From contig VCAZ01000005.1 of NCBI GenBank assembly GCA_005784505.1, forward strand, positions 6,511,390 through 6,575,389: a stretch of 64,000 nucleotides of DNA. Reading direction: 5' to 3'. The translations under genes and the position numbers were made by a program. Positions 27,601 to 42,360 of the stretch are shown here, in pieces. The stretch comes from Bagarius yarrelli. Taxonomy: Eukaryota; Chordata; Actinopteri; Siluriformes; Sisoridae. Every line of letters starts with the position of its first letter. Position 1 is the stretch's first letter. The notes under the pieces were generated by a model that saw nothing but the letters and a program-made list of their open reading frames with translations, searched no databases and was not told where the DNA came from.

Positions 27601-29095
27601 GAACATCATGAAATAATAAGGAATCATTCGCCATGTTGAAGCTCGCTGTTGATTCCCATCCAGATGTTCATGCAGAAAAGCTTATTTGTTAATTACTTAA
27701 TTAAATCTAATTAAAAAATAATAAAAATCAAAATAAAAAACAAGCATCACAATTCATTTCTGTAATATACTGCAAAGAGGGGAAGTGGTAGCTCAGTGTT
27801 AATAAGAAGATCATGGGTTCAATTCCCAGCACCACCAAGCTGCCACTGCTGGGCCCCTGAGCAAGGCCCTTAACCCTTAACTGCTCAGTTAGATAAGAAA
27901 ATGAGATAAATATGAGTCGATCTGGATAACAGCGTCTGCAGAAAATGTAAATGTGAATCAAGTTGATTTGTCCAAACCTTTTTTTTTTAAAGTTATTTAT
28001 TTACTCTATAGAAAACATTCATAAGAGTGACATAAATCCTTTATAAAGCAATGCTGATTAAATAATAAAAGGCTTTTCTCAAAGCTTCATTCCTGCAATA
28101 ATGATTATTACTGTACTTATCTACATGCATCTTAAAAGTTTTTTTTACTTCAAGTCCATCCTTGACATAAAGCATACCTAGTGCTTCATAACCAGATTAT
28201 AACTGCACATGTGATTCAGGGTCTTGTTTTTTTAGCGTCTTCATGAGCCTTTCCAAAATTTTTAATTATTGTGGAAAAACCTCTAAAGGTCCTACGCTAT
28301 AGTCAACTATAAGCATGCTTATATCATGTTATAATGCATTTATAAGCTAATACCCACATCTTCGATGAATTATTTACTTGCTTTAAACTTCATAGCTACC
28401 TTATAATGCATTATAAGTAGCATAACATGGTATAAAGGGTCATTTTGCATAATGTTTACGAGAAGCGCTAACGGTGGTATGATGTGTTATAAGCACTAAT
28501 AATAATGCATTTTTTTATATGTGTAACAAATGGTGAGATTGCAGTTCCTTATGAATGTATTATAACGTCACTGTGCATAGAAATTTACAAATACATTTAT
28601 AACACGTCGAAACGTGCTTATAACACATTTATAATTTGTGCAATAAGCTGCGTTTATAACATTTTTCCGCAAACAAAGGTTCTTTATGCATGGTGTTATA
28701 ATGCGTTATTAATATTAATTTATCATAGTAACAGTTCCATACGGATGTAATATGTAATGAGTTTTAATAAGCAGTTCTAATGTTTATAATGTGTTACGAA
28801 TGCATTATAACATCATGTGTATGAATATGACCTTTTTTTTGCAATTTACTCTTTTATTTTGTGATTTTCTTGCATGTAGTGCTGCCTTTCATTCCAGCTT
28901 TTCTTTGATCATGTCTTTTCCCATGATTCCCTGCTGTTTCTCGCTTCCTGTTTGCTTTGTTGACTTTTTTGTCCTGTGAATTGACGAGATTTTCATTTTA
29001 TCTACAGCAAAAATCCAAAGAAGCCACAACGTCGACAAAACAACAACCGACTGAAGCCTTTGACTTTGGCGTATGACGGGGATGCTGACATGTAG
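2064..29095 (+). CDS. thsd7a: Thrombospondin type-1 domain-containing protein 7A, 3' part (5' exons lie before the window)
   Basis: Large type I membrane protein with many TSP1 repeats; in mammals it acts in endothelial migration and is a podocyte antigen. Exons read from splice sites with consistent phase: 2064-2243 (broken, see separate entry), 4592-4786, 7150-7393, 12151-12266, 12351-12495, 13651-13754, 13951-14145, 14758-15018, 16275-16453, 17190-17195 (microexon), 17348-17481, 17661-17814, 18540-18681, 19233-19348, 19831-19948, 22961-23106, 24715-24889, 25074-25247, 26263-26343, 26454-26536, 26695-26908, 27035-27122, 29008-29095. From 4592 on, about 1,050 residues are open. TSP1 hallmarks recur: WSxWSxC ([33 protein letters not shown]) and CSxxCGxG. 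The end has a transmembrane helix ([20 protein letters not shown]) and a short basic tail finishing LAYDGDADM, matching THSD7A as I know it. Recalled human protein aligns exon by exon, so the identification is firm; the numbering of TSP1 repeats is not attempted. Confidence 0.95.
2244..4591. other. thsd7a intron: microsatellites and telomere-like block, no gene seen
   Basis: Contains CAT then TTA triplet runs (2922-2994), GT runs (3271-3312, 3552-3580), a TTAGGGG-like block (3420-3485), ATTT run (3640-3673) and CA runs (3955-4110). Nothing protein-like. Confidence 0.8.
3420..3485 (+). repeat. Telomere-like (GGGGTTA)n block
   Basis: About nine units of GGGTTA/GGGGTTA, preceded by TGATGTCCCCATGG, a segment of a common fish repeat. 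Confidence 0.8.
5276..5342. repeat. 20-bp tandem repeat, three copies
   Basis: Three copies of TGCTTATAATGCTTCCTTAT in a thsd7a intron. Confidence 0.85.
6425..6800. repeat. Roughly 115-bp tandem repeat, about three copies
   Basis: Each copy has GTGAGTCAAATGAGTCGAAT, then CTGGTGAGA, then TGAATCACTAAATGATT, with decay to the right. Confidence 0.8.
7428..7862. mobile_element. Non-autonomous Tc1/mariner-like element (MITE)
   Basis: The left end TGGCCAAAAGTTTGTGGACA and the inverse of the right end (GCCAAAAGTATTGGGACATC) form imperfect terminal inverted repeats around about 430 bases without coding capacity. It starts 34 bases after the donor of the thsd7a exon ending 7393. A related fragment lies near 4398. 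Confidence 0.7.
8325..8466 (-). mobile_element. tRNA-derived SINE
   Basis: Read on the minus strand: GTAG..GCAGTGG A-box-like start, GGTTCGATTCCC B box, then the shared tail with TGCTCAGTTG and TCTGGATAAGG. Same family as the other SINEs listed. Confidence 0.75.
8735..8950. mobile_element. Foldback / MITE-like inverted repeat
   Basis: Arms of about 40 bases: GTTTTGGGCGGGGCTTTACC near 8757-8776 and its inverse GGTAAAGCCCCGCCCAAAAT near 8918-8937, the match extending outward through GTCCTT-like sequence and inward through CAGTGAC. The loop is about 130 bases. Confidence 0.75.
9960..10640. repeat. Two minisatellites side by side
   Basis: 9960-10390: units with GAGACAGACAGATATAGCC and AAAACTACAGTC. 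10515-10640: 14-base units AGATTAACGCAGTG, about nine copies. A CA run (10421-10448) separates them. Confidence 0.85.
11031..11270. repeat. (TATC)n microsatellite grading into CTGT repeats
   Basis: About 19 TATC units, then mixed CTGT/CTAT units. The ORF read through it is low complexity. Confidence 0.95.
12500..12990. repeat. 41-bp minisatellite, about eleven copies
   Basis: Units begin TCAGCTCTCACACTCCTCAC, then TGTACACACTGTCTCACTCC. Two copies lack four bases. It starts within a few bases of the donor of the thsd7a exon ending 12495. Confidence 0.95.
13160..13500. repeat. Purine-rich (GGAA/GAAA)n tract
   Basis: Long polypurine stretch on the + strand in a thsd7a intron. A second (GA/GAAA) tract is at 14375-14690. 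Neither encodes anything credible. Confidence 0.9.
15885..16145. repeat. 12-bp tandem repeat (GAGGAAGTGTTT)
   Basis: About twenty imperfect copies, open in frame as EEVF repeats, ending about 130 bases before the thsd7a exon at 16275. The phase and length do not fit an exon. Confidence 0.9.
17190..17195 (+). CDS. thsd7a: thsd7a candidate 6-nt microexon (Ala-Gln)
   Basis: Six bases, GCGCAG, sit between a clean acceptor (pyrimidine-rich upstream tract ending gagcacag) and a clean donor (gtaagc). Flanking exons end and begin in phase 0 (..HVNQ at 16453, VYEVV.. at 17348), so insertion adds Ala-Gln. The family sequence as I recall it reads NQAQVYEVV, which needs exactly these two residues. Without it the protein would read NQVYEVV. 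Confidence 0.7.
18000..18395. repeat. CTGT and CT microsatellites in a thsd7a intron
   Basis: (CTGT)n at 18010-18052, mixed CTGT units to about 18290, (CT)n at 18340-18395. No exon seen between 17814 and 18540. Confidence 0.85.
20150..21890. repeat. ATCC-type microsatellite blocks in a thsd7a intron
   Basis: (CATC/ATCC)n arrays at 20150-20600 and 21405-21885, a GT run at 20767-20799 and a purine stretch near 20940. The 3-kb intron 19949-22960 holds nothing coding that I can see. Confidence 0.85.
22175..22660. repeat. Two long CA microsatellites
   Basis: (CA)n at about 22177-22223 and 22613-22658, with unique sequence between. Confidence 0.9.
23385..23642. mobile_element. hAT-like non-autonomous element
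   Basis: Left end CAGGGCCCAGG..TCGCCCTACGCAA; right end, inverted, CAGGGCGGCCCGGGG..GCCTAGGGCGCAA. These resemble fish hAT MITE ends. Flanks share CCCTTC, a possible imperfect target duplication. Confidence 0.6.
24058..24290. repeat. CT-rich tract
   Basis: Interrupted (CT)n on the + strand. Further right, (TATC)n at 24630-24694 leads into a GT run at the acceptor of the thsd7a exon 24715. Confidence 0.9.
25305..25668 (-). mobile_element. Two adjacent tRNA-derived SINEs
   Basis: Minus-strand copies at about 25305-25461 and 25497-25668. Each shows, inverted, the B-box-like GGGTTTGATTCCCAGCACCA, CAAGCTGCCA, the GGGCCCCTGAGCAAGGCCCT core and a tail with a GGATAAGG-like end. Confidence 0.85.
27278..27413 (+). 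CDS. thsd7a: thsd7a candidate alternative last exon (different cytoplasmic tail)
   Basis: Directly downstream of the transmembrane exon (donor after 27122, phase 2) lies an acceptor of NAGNAG form (cgcagcag). Joined in phase it encodes a 44-residue tail beginning [16 protein letters not shown] and ending YQHPEASDG followed by TAG at 27411. The alternative second AG (start 27281) only drops Ser. An AATAAA lies at 27536, where the transcript could end. The stretch is GC-rich like real exons and unlike the surrounding intron. The standard tail is encoded at 29008. I do not recognise the alternative tail from the human protein. Confidence 0.55.
27536..27541 (+). terminator. Candidate poly(A) signal for the short thsd7a isoform
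   Basis: AATAAA 122 bases after the TAG of the candidate alternative last exon, followed by a T-rich stretch. It is what an intronic polyadenylation isoform would need. Confidence 0.4.
27779..27957 (+). mobile_element. tRNA-derived SINE
   Basis: GGGGAAGTGGTAGCTCAGTG start, GGGTTCAATTCCCAGCACCA B box, GGGCCCCTGAGCAAGGCCCT core, CTGGATAACAGCGTCTGC tail. It lies downstream of the candidate alternative thsd7a exon. Confidence 0.9.
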
Positions 29096-29100
29096 CTCTG

Positions 29101-29144
<44 letters not shown>

Positions 29145-29239
29145 ATCAATTAACTACATCAAACTGTGTCTTTATGAATTTTATTTGATTATAGGAAAAG
29201 AGGTGAACAAGCGGAAATTCTTTTAAAAATCTTTTTTTT

Positions 29240-29273
<34 letters not shown>

Positions 29274-29797
29274 TTTTATTTTTGAAAACGAACTGGGATA
29301 ATCGACGATACAGTGTTGTGTCCTCGTGTGTTTGCTTCCTGGACTTCAAAGACTTTTTTTCTTCAGATGAATCGAATCCTGAAAAGAGTCGAATCTCTAA
29401 ACCGATTCACGAGTCAATTTAGTGTTTTATGAACTTCAAACTTATGAAAACAAACTTCTCATTGTAAATTTTATTTCTTTTTCTGGACGGACATGACGTC
29501 CTGCTTCCTTTTTTTCTCCTCATGTCCACGTTATTGCACTATATTAGTGCAGCATGATATGCATTCGAGTCAAAGTTTAGCGATTCGAGAGTTACACTGC
29601 AAAAAAAAAAGGAAGAAAACTGGAAAACTTGATTCGCTTTTTTTAAATCACTGGCTGACCGGATGTGTCCTTTCTTTTTCTTCTTCTTCTTCTTTTTCGA
29701 ATATTTTCTCGGCTCATTTGTTGAGCTGTGATGTGTGTGTGTGTGTGTGTGTGTGATGATGTGATTGACTCCTACAGTTTCTGCCTTATTGTGCAAA

Positions 29798-29803
29798 AAT
29801 AAA
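29798..29803 (+). terminator. thsd7a: Candidate poly(A) signal of thsd7a
   Basis: AATAAA about 700 bases after the stop at 29095. The 3' UTR between holds two CA repeats (about 29103-29141 and 29244-29272) and T-rich runs. AT-rich sequence makes chance hexamers common. Confidence 0.4.
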
Positions 29804-31023
29804 AGTATCAAATGTTTATGAATCATTATGAATAGTTAGTAGTTAGATAATATATTATAACCTGTTATATTATGTTTATATACAGAGGTCTTAAACAATA
29901 AACTATATTTGGTGACACGTTCTATGATGGTCATATGAACACATTCGTATCATGTTATAATGCATTATTCATTGATGTGAAAATTACACTTTATTATGCT
30001 TTATTATGCTTTAGGAATTAGTCTGAAAGCTGGCACTTATTTTATAGCACTCATTTTATTCTTTTTCCACCTTTTTTTAAAGATATTTTGCAAAAGTGAT
30101 GATGAGGAAATTATACTACAAAAAAAAACATATTTTTTTAATTGCATGATTAATTGCAGTACACAATTAATTATTAAAAAATACATTTACATTTAATTAT
30201 ATCATTCATTTTACTTGCTTCTTACAGATCTCACGTATAAATATGATCTTTTGGTCATAATATTTATCATTTTTTACTACTAAAACTGAACTAAAACTAT
30301 CTATAAATAAAAATAAAAAATGACCGTAAACAAACAAATAAATATGTATAATAATATAATTAAATAAAAATCAAATTACAAATGCAATTAATATAATTAA
30401 TATGTAAATACTTAACACACACACATATTACTTCTTACTTAGTAATGTGTGTTTTTTAGCCAGCAGGACTGACGTCACAGTCATATTTCCTCATTTTCAG
30501 TTGATGCGTTATAACCTGTTATAAATGCTTATGACCATCACAGGAACTGTCACTAAAGATTTCTCCCCAAAGCTACCGATCGATCGCCATGACTGTAAAT
30601 GGTTTCATGACAAAAGCGGGTATCTGAATCTTTCTGAAGTGTTTTATGTAAATTAGATGTAAATTACATCACAAATTGCTGCTTTCCATCTGTAATATTA
30701 CAAAATAAAAGTCTATTATTATAGATAAACCTGTATAAAACTCTGCTATTTATTGTCTGCTGGATTAAAGGCATTTTTTATGGAGGAATAATAGACAAAC
30801 CGTATAAATAAATCAAAGTCTGAAGAGTTTTTGTTGAAGCGGTCGAAGCGGATTGACGCTCGGATTTCGGGCGGATGATGAAGCGAAATCTTCATTTTTT
30901 TGGAATCTGTGTGTGTAAATATTATTTTCATAATAATAAAGTACAGATATATATATATATTTTGGAAAATATCCCGATGACGGAAAGGATAAATGAAGTG
31001 AAACGCAATGGTTTCTGATCTGG

Positions 31024-31079
<56 letters not shown>

Positions 31080-31280
31080 AGACGCTTGCTGTGGTTTGTG
31101 TTATCTTAAAAACAAAAGTGTCTTTATTTCTTTATTTTTTTTTGCTATTTATTAATTAAAGAATTAAATGTTTGAAATTTCAGTATGTTTGAATGTTTAA
31201 TTATAAATGATTGTTTATGAAACAAATTAATATGAATGTAAATATAAATTTACTCCAAACATTTCCTCCAACCCACCACA

Positions 31281-31283
31281 GAG

Positions 31284-31330
<47 letters not shown>

Positions 31331-31339
31331 CTCTCTTTC

Positions 31340-31375
<36 letters not shown>

Positions 31376-31563
31376 CTCTCTATCTGTTTCTCTCTGTCTC
31401 TCTCTTTCTGTCTCTCTCTTTCTGTCTCTCTCTGTCCTCTCTCTTTCTGTCTCTCTCTTTCTGTCTCTCTCTGTCTCTCTTTCTGTCTCTCTCTATATCT
31501 CTGTCTGTCTCTCTCTATCTGTTCTCTTCTCTCTCTCTCTCTCTCTGTCTCTCTCTATCTCTT

Positions 31564-31596
<33 letters not shown>

Positions 31597-31900
31597 ATCT
31601 CTCTGTCTGTCTCTCTGTCTCTCTCTTCTGTCTCTCTCTGTCTCTTCTCTTTCTGTCTCTCTCTATATCTGTCTCTCTCTATCTGTTTCTCTCTGTCTCT
31701 CTCTATCTGTTTCTCTCTCTCTCTCTCTGTCTGTCTTTCTCTTTCTCTCAAATAAAGTTGTGTAAAAAGTCAAAAGTCTTTCTCTTTGTCTCTTTCTCTG
31801 TCTGTCTTTGTCTCTTTTTCCATTTCTCTCTCTCTTTATCTCTTTCTGTCTCTCTATCTCTCTGTTTTTCTTCTGTCTCTTTGCTGTCTTTCTCTATCCC

Positions 31901-31946
<46 letters not shown>

Positions 31947-31950
31947 GAGG
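31281..31950. repeat. Long (CT)n / CTTT tract upstream of the neurexophilin start exon
   Basis: About 670 bases of nearly pure pyrimidine on the + strand, followed by GT repeats (31984-32005, 32044-32078) that run into the acceptor at 32082. Confidence 0.95.
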
Positions 31951-32043
31951 TGTAAATGCACATGCTTGGAGATATTTCCTGCTGTGTGTGTGTGTGTGTG
32001 TGTGTCAGTCTGTGTCTGTGTGCATGTGAGAGGGTGAAAGTCG

Positions 32044-32079
<36 letters not shown>

Positions 32080-32083
32080 CAGG

Positions 32084-34157
32084 ATGTTCTCCACCTGCAT
32101 CCTGGTGTGGATCAGTTTTCCTGCTCTATACGGGGTAAGAATTCCAGATTTATTTTGTTTGTGTTTCTGATTCAGTTTTGCTTTAATCTCATAAACGGTG
32201 ATGATGTCAGTGAAAATTACAGGAAACTCCGAGTCACGAATCGTTAAAGTGATTCTATTTCATGACTGAATCTATTTCAGGCTACTGATGATTCTTTATC
32301 CAATTATTATTATTTAATAATTATGAAATAATTTTACAATGAGAATTAAATACAATTTATAGGTACAAAAGTTGTAATGTCTGATTTATAAATGTTTGTA
32401 TAAGAAATTCTGTTTAACCCTAAATAATTTTATCAGTGTGTCATAAAATAATAGAAATATTTCTAATCTCTGGTAATGAATCGATACAGTTGTTAAGAAT
32501 CTCTTTCTGGTTTTAACTTCAGAAAACGATATCGAACGGCTCTACGGGGAAATCTGGAGCATTGCGGATTCATTTATTTACTTAAAGAACCTTTAATAGT
32601 TCTAGATTTGCTTTTTTTTGTAAAAAAAACCTAAAAAGATTCATTTGTTGCAGTAACCGTGTGTTTTTACACTTTTACATGTTCTTTGTTTACACATGTT
32701 TCTAGTATGAGAGTTTCTTTTCCCTTAAACTATTTCTTTAATGGTTCTAGAAAGAAAGGTTCTTTATAGAATCACACAATCGAAAGAACCATTGAGGAAC
32801 ATTTATATTAAGAGAGTAAAACACACTCAACACACTGAATTGAAGGAAAATAAGTTCAATATTTAAAACAAGGAATTTTTAGAACTTTTATTTTTTATTT
32901 TTTTTTATTTGTCAGGATTTTAACAGGACGTGGAAACGAGACTAAATTAAACCGAAGTGTGAGAACTAACCATCATTTTCGGTGCTGACAGCCGCATGTC
33001 ACACTGTACATTATTCCAGCTGTGTGTGTGTGTGTGTGTGTGTCGGCATGCAGTTTTAGGACTCATAAAATTTCAAAAGACAACAAATACAGAAACAAGA
33101 ATTATAAACTCTTTTCTCATTTCTCAATAAATAATATTGAGTTTTGTTCTAAAGCTTCATGAACACTGACACACACAGACACACACAGACACACACACAC
33201 ACAGAAAAACACACACACACACACACAGTGTTCATCATCTTACAGAATAGCATCTGCCTAAAAATAAAACACACATCCACCTCCTGGGTTCATCCTTAAA
33301 AATCACCTCAATCTATAATATTTGTACTAGCAACCTACACGGTAAGTAATTATCACACATTATATTATTATTATATTATTTAGATATAATTCTATTCGGA
33401 TATAAATGTTTGTACTGTAACAAATCACTTCCTGTTTGCTAGCTATATAAGCTAGCACCAATATTCTTCTGACCAATCAGATTCACTAACACTGTATCCT
33501 CTTGTTTTCCTGACTGCCCAGGTTAAAGGACACACTGATCTTCAGCAAGGTGATGAATCATATATTCAGACCTCCACCGCTCATCCTGATCTCCTCGAGA
33601 ACTGGTTTATGGACTACACCAGTCTCCATCCAGCAAACCAACAGACTAAAAGACGTTCAGCTTCGAACGTCAAACCCGGAAAACTCAGGAAGATGTTTGG
33701 TTGGGGCGACTTTCACTGCAACGTCAAGTCTACCTCGCTGGACCTTCTCATCAAAGGCAAGATCGTAGACCATGGAAACGGAACCTTTAGCATCCACTTC
33801 GTGTGTAACAGCACCGGCGTCGGGAACGTTACCATCGGATTAGTGCCATCTAGCCGTCCAGTGGAGTTCGGATTGCCGCAGGACGAGGTGAAGGAATCGG
33901 TGGATTCGAAGCTGTTTAACTGCAGGGTGGAGTCGGAGGAGGTGAAGCAGAGCAAAAGTAGCGTCAGGTGTAGTTACGACCCGTCACTGAGCTGCGAACA
34001 TCAGCACACACACAGTCACGTGGCTTGGTTGTGCTCCAAACCAGTCAAGGTCATCTGTGTGTATGTGTCCTACCGCAGCCTGGACTACAACCTGCTGCAG
34101 AAAATCTGTCCAGATTATAACCACCACAGCGACGCTCCGTACGTCAGTTCCGGATGA
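32084..34157 (+). CDS. Neurexophilin, nxph1-like (two coding exons)
   Basis: Secreted glycoprotein ligand of alpha-neurexins. Exon 1 (32084-32134, ATG after acceptor gtttcag) encodes a 17-residue signal peptide, MFSTCILVWISFPALYG. Exon 2 (33522-34157) is in phase 0 and gives 211 residues: a short linker, a dibasic processing site TKRR, then the family block KMFGWGDFH, GKIVDHGNGTFS, a C-terminal Cys-rich domain with WLCSKP and CPDYN, and the end PYVSSG. Three N-glycosylation sequons (NGT, NST, NVT) are kept. Total is 228 aa against about 271 for human NXPH1; the shortfall is in the linker. Two cysteines (DFHC, FVCN) are not in the mammalian paralogues as I recall them. Position between thsd7a and ica1 argues for nxph1 or its fish duplicate; the sequence is more divergent than expected for nxph1. 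Confidence 0.88.
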
Positions 34158-34339
34158 GGAACTTAGATCCCATTAATCTAATCGGGTAGCGGGTTTATTT
34201 AAAAAAAAACACCTTAAAATCTGTGATGGGGTAAAAAAAATTACACTCTTCATGCATTTATCTATTCATTTATACTACAACTTCTTTTTTTCTTTTTTTT
34301 TTGTACGACATCTTGTTAAAAATCTGACAGTGATAAACA

Positions 34340-34730
34340 GGGCCGGCTCTAGGCAGGGGCAGGGGTAGTCTGAGCCCACCCAAACATCTTTCTTGCCCAC
34401 CCAATCAAAATTTAGTAAAGACCGCAGTATACAAATACGTTTTTCTTTAGTATTATTTGTCTTTTGATAAAAGCAGTCTGAGGTGGAATTTGTGTTGAGA
34501 AGTTTGATAAAGGGGTGCATAAAATTCCCAACCAATCACAAGTTTCCTGTTTTTTTATTGGCTGTAAGTAACACAAATTACTACACACAACAATATTATT
34601 GCTATTCCATTATTGAATTTTACCTTCTATCTATCTCCTTAACCCCACCCCCCAAAAATTGCCCACCTGGGATATCTGTCTGCACCACCCTGCTATGGTT
34701 GGCAAGAACCGGGCCAGGTCACAAATCACA
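34340..34730. mobile_element. Possible short DNA transposon
   Basis: Begins CAGGGCCGGCTCTAGGCAG and ends GGCAAGAACCGGGCC, a weak inverted pair, with GCCCACC repeats inside both ends. It sits in the 3' flank of the neurexophilin gene. Confidence 0.45.
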
Positions 34731-34739
34731 TACTAGTTA

Positions 34740-36880
34740 AACAATATTTAATTTAGTTAAAGTTAAAAAAGTTCTTTAATAGTACGATGACGGGTCGTAT
34801 CAGAAGTGTGTATTAACGTGTTATATCGACTTCGTTACATTCACTTGAGTAGATTTGTGGACAAAATGTCCTTTTAGGAGTCATTTAACTGTCACTTTAC
34901 TCTCACTTTACTCACATTTACTCTCACTTTACTCTCACTTGAGTTCATTTTGAATCTCAGAAATAATAATAATTAGTTTCCATCGCGTTGTTTATAATGA
35001 GATGTCGAGTCTGTCGTCTAAAGTTCGTACGTAAAAACACACTCATTTATTAAAGTTTGGAAAATAACGGCCGAAGAGGAAGAAGAAGTGAGAATATCAG
35101 TAGAGACAGAAACACCAACCGAAAGTCTCAAGGCAGTGAGACAGAAAGAAAAACATGGCGGAGATACGAAATTTTCTTCCCATTTAAATACATTAGCTCG
35201 AAAATCGTGTCGTGACAGGAAAAAACAAAAACTGTGTCCATGAACACAAATCAATCACTGGCGTGAGACTGGGTTGCGTCTTGACGGTTGACCCTGAGAG
35301 CCGACTGAGACACGGTGGACTACCATGTAATTGTGTAACAACTGAAACTGACATCATATTCCGGAGTAAATAAAAATAATTTAATGTTAAAATGATTCCC
35401 GTGTGGTAAATAATGGGTGGTGGGTTTTTTCCTCCAACTATTGTATGTTTCCTAACCTAGCATGCTAGTTAGCTGGTTTATATTCTGCATGTGAATCTGC
35501 AGTCGTGTTCTGTCGATCTCTAAAAGTCCCTGATTATGTGACCACCAAGAATACAGCATGTGATTGAAAATATGTCAATGTCAATTCTAAGAATAAACAA
35601 CGCTGTTTTTCTCGTTCTTCCTGATTGTTTTTTTTTTTCTGATGCGTTGATTCTCATTATCGGTGTCATGATGTTGGACAGCTTGGATTCAAGACTCTTT
35701 TTGCACCTCACACACATCACGGTTCTCAACAAAGCTGTTCTTCATCGCGGCGTGTCAGCAACCTCGTCTCTTTAGTTGGCTTTTTTTTTGTTCCGTCGGC
35801 ACATCTGTCTCCACTGACGCTGATGAAAAGTTAAAAATATGTTATGAAGTGAAGGTGATGAATCTGATATTTTGGATGCAGCATCTGGTTTAACACCTTC
35901 TGCAACATCATGTCAGGTTTCGAAGTCTTCAGAGGATCTCGGACGCCTCACCTGAGGGCCGTCTCACCTGTTTCGCCTACAGGATGTCTAAATACCTTTA
36001 AGTGTAGTGTGTTGGGTAATGTGATGCCGTAAGTCTGTTCTCTTACCAGAGATTCAGACGCTTGAAAAAAATGATTCCAGACAATAAAAACACATCAGCT
36101 CGTCTCGTCAGACTTAATTATCAGTGCTGGAGGGTAAAAACATCACGTTACGGGTTCCGAGTGAAAATAATCACACATGCAGTTTATTCAGGATCTCCGT
36201 CAGACGTGATAAAGATGATGATAATAAACTTCCACATGACTGCAGCTGAGATTTATTTAAATGCTTCATATCTGAGTTAAGAAACAAACAAACAAACAAA
36301 AATCTAACATAACAACCATAAATATAATTATAATATGTTCTGAATAAATATAGATATAAAATAAATGCAATTTAAAATAGGAAAAATACTGAAATAGTAG
36401 AGAACTATATATAAAAATAAATATTTTGATGTTAAAAACATTATTAATGAATATAATTTAGCTTTTATTTTTTATTATATAATATAAAATAATGCTTTAT
36501 ATAAATATTTAAAAAGCGTCCATCCTGAAATGGTTGACTTAAATTTTAATATTATGTTTATTTTTTAACAAAACATTGTATTTTTGTATATTCTTATTTT
36601 GACATATTTTAATTTACTACTTTCTAGAAAACATGTTTAATAAGTTAATAACAAATCGCTTGGCTGTTATGTGTATTAATATATTTTTACTTGTGACGAT
36701 TGCGATTCACTTTAACACTTCAGGGGAGTCTTTGCAAAAATGAATGCAAATTGAAAAAAAAAAAAAACATTTTTAAAATAATTATTTTATTTTTTTTGCA
36801 AAACCAGAACGAAAATAAAGCTTTCTTAAAGAACCGATTCGTTCCCAACGAGTCATTTATCAGCTGTTCGTTTTGTAAGC
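34740..36880. other. nxph-ica1 intergenic sequence, no gene seen
   Basis: AT-rich, with short chance ORFs and possible poly(A) signals (for example AATAAA at 35369). Nothing protein-like. Confidence 0.6.
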
Positions 36881-36889
36881 ACGTCGGCC

Positions 36890-37320
36890 TGACGTCATCG
36901 CGCACCGCTATCACTGGGGTTTGACAGCGTGAAAAGCGGAGGAGTGAAAAAGAAGGAAAAATAAAAAAAAACGCCGCAGTTTTAAAAGCGCACGAGGTAA
37001 AAAAAAATATATATAAAGATTTAATGTTTAATGTTTTATTTATATTCAGTTTTTTTTAAGGCTGACAACGAAAACCGTGTTTGTTTATGTTGTTTATTTT
37101 AATGCGGCAGATCATGGAAGCGTTATTAATCTTATCACATTATAAATTATAGATAAATGTATTATTTAAGATGTATTTATTGTATTTGGTGTTTATTATA
37201 AGGTAAATAATCTGAGTAGTGATGGACGGTGAAGTGTTTGCGCAGCTGCTAAATAGGCTCCATTGCAGGTGAATAAATAAATGATGAATGGAGGCCTTGA
37301 GCACGATTATGCGCATGCGC
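36890..37320 (+). promoter_or_regulatory. Candidate ica1 promoter region
   Basis: A perfect CRE (TGACGTCA, 36890-36897) and a perfect NRF1 palindrome (GCGCATGCGC, 37311-37320) lie in the otherwise AT-rich 4 kb between nxph and the ica1 start. A possible 5' non-coding exon ends near 36996 (gcgcacgag then gtaaaa). Motif-based only. Confidence 0.4.
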
Positions 37321-37429
37321 AGTAGCGTCGAATGTGGTTGCCATTTCTTTGTAAAATTATCTCTTTTATTAGGACGATCTCATCCTCAACACATCTGGTG
37401 TTATGCATGTTATTACATGTTAATGCATT

Positions 37430-37835
37430 GAGGGCAATTGAGGGTTAAGGGCCTTGCTCAGGGGCCCAGCAGTGGTAACTTAGTACTTGGGAATCAAACC
37501 CGGACCTTCCAATTGGCGGTCCAACCCCTTAACCACTGAGCTACCAATTCCCCTACTTTACATTTACTTATTACAGCATTTGGCCCCTTATCTAGAGCAA
37601 CTTAAAGAGGGAATTGAACCTATGATCTTCTGATCACCAGTCCAACATGTGATCTTTCTGTGCTACACCAAGTTATTCTATCACCATAAATCAATCTTAA
37701 AGCTATTATAAAAGAACAAATCATAGCAGAGATTTTTACTAAAAAGTGTTACAGTTCTAGCATTTCTGGAAATCGAAACCAGATCCTCCAATTAGCAGTC
37801 CCACATCTTACCCACTGCGCTACCACTTCCCCTAT
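37430..37835 (-). mobile_element. Cluster of SINE fragments
   Basis: One good minus-strand SINE core (37436-37553) followed by decayed fragments near 37560-37680 and 37757-37833, each with the B-box-like end. A core-only fragment is also at 38865-38912. Confidence 0.75.
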
Positions 37836-37994
37836 TCAGGACACTGCGTGTACCTGTTTTGCAATCGGTGTCTGTCTCTTCGATGGCGCTGTTTCCATAG
37901 AAACGATAACGAAATCAGAGCGAACGCATTATTATAAACCTGCAGTGAAAGTGAATCAGCAACTTCTGACCAATTAAAATCAAGAATTCAATGA

Positions 37995-42360
<4,366 letters not shown>

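Larger units (their letters stand above)
29096..32083. other. Intergenic / 3' UTR region, no gene seen
   Basis: thsd7a 3' UTR to about 29.8 kb, then AT-rich sequence, a (GT)27 run at 31026-31079 and a long CT-rich tract. The ATTATAATGC-type short motifs are frequent from 28.3 to 30 kb, most within the preceding intron. Confidence 0.7.

Noticed and set aside
27779..27957. A tRNA gene suggested by A- and B-box-like motifs here and in the similar copies
   Set aside because: No cloverleaf can be formed, and the shared long 3' tail marks a SINE family.
31211..31765. Ser/Leu-rich ORFs in the CT tract, and their Arg/Glu-rich antisense
   Set aside because: Pure low-complexity translation of (CT)n/(GA)n.
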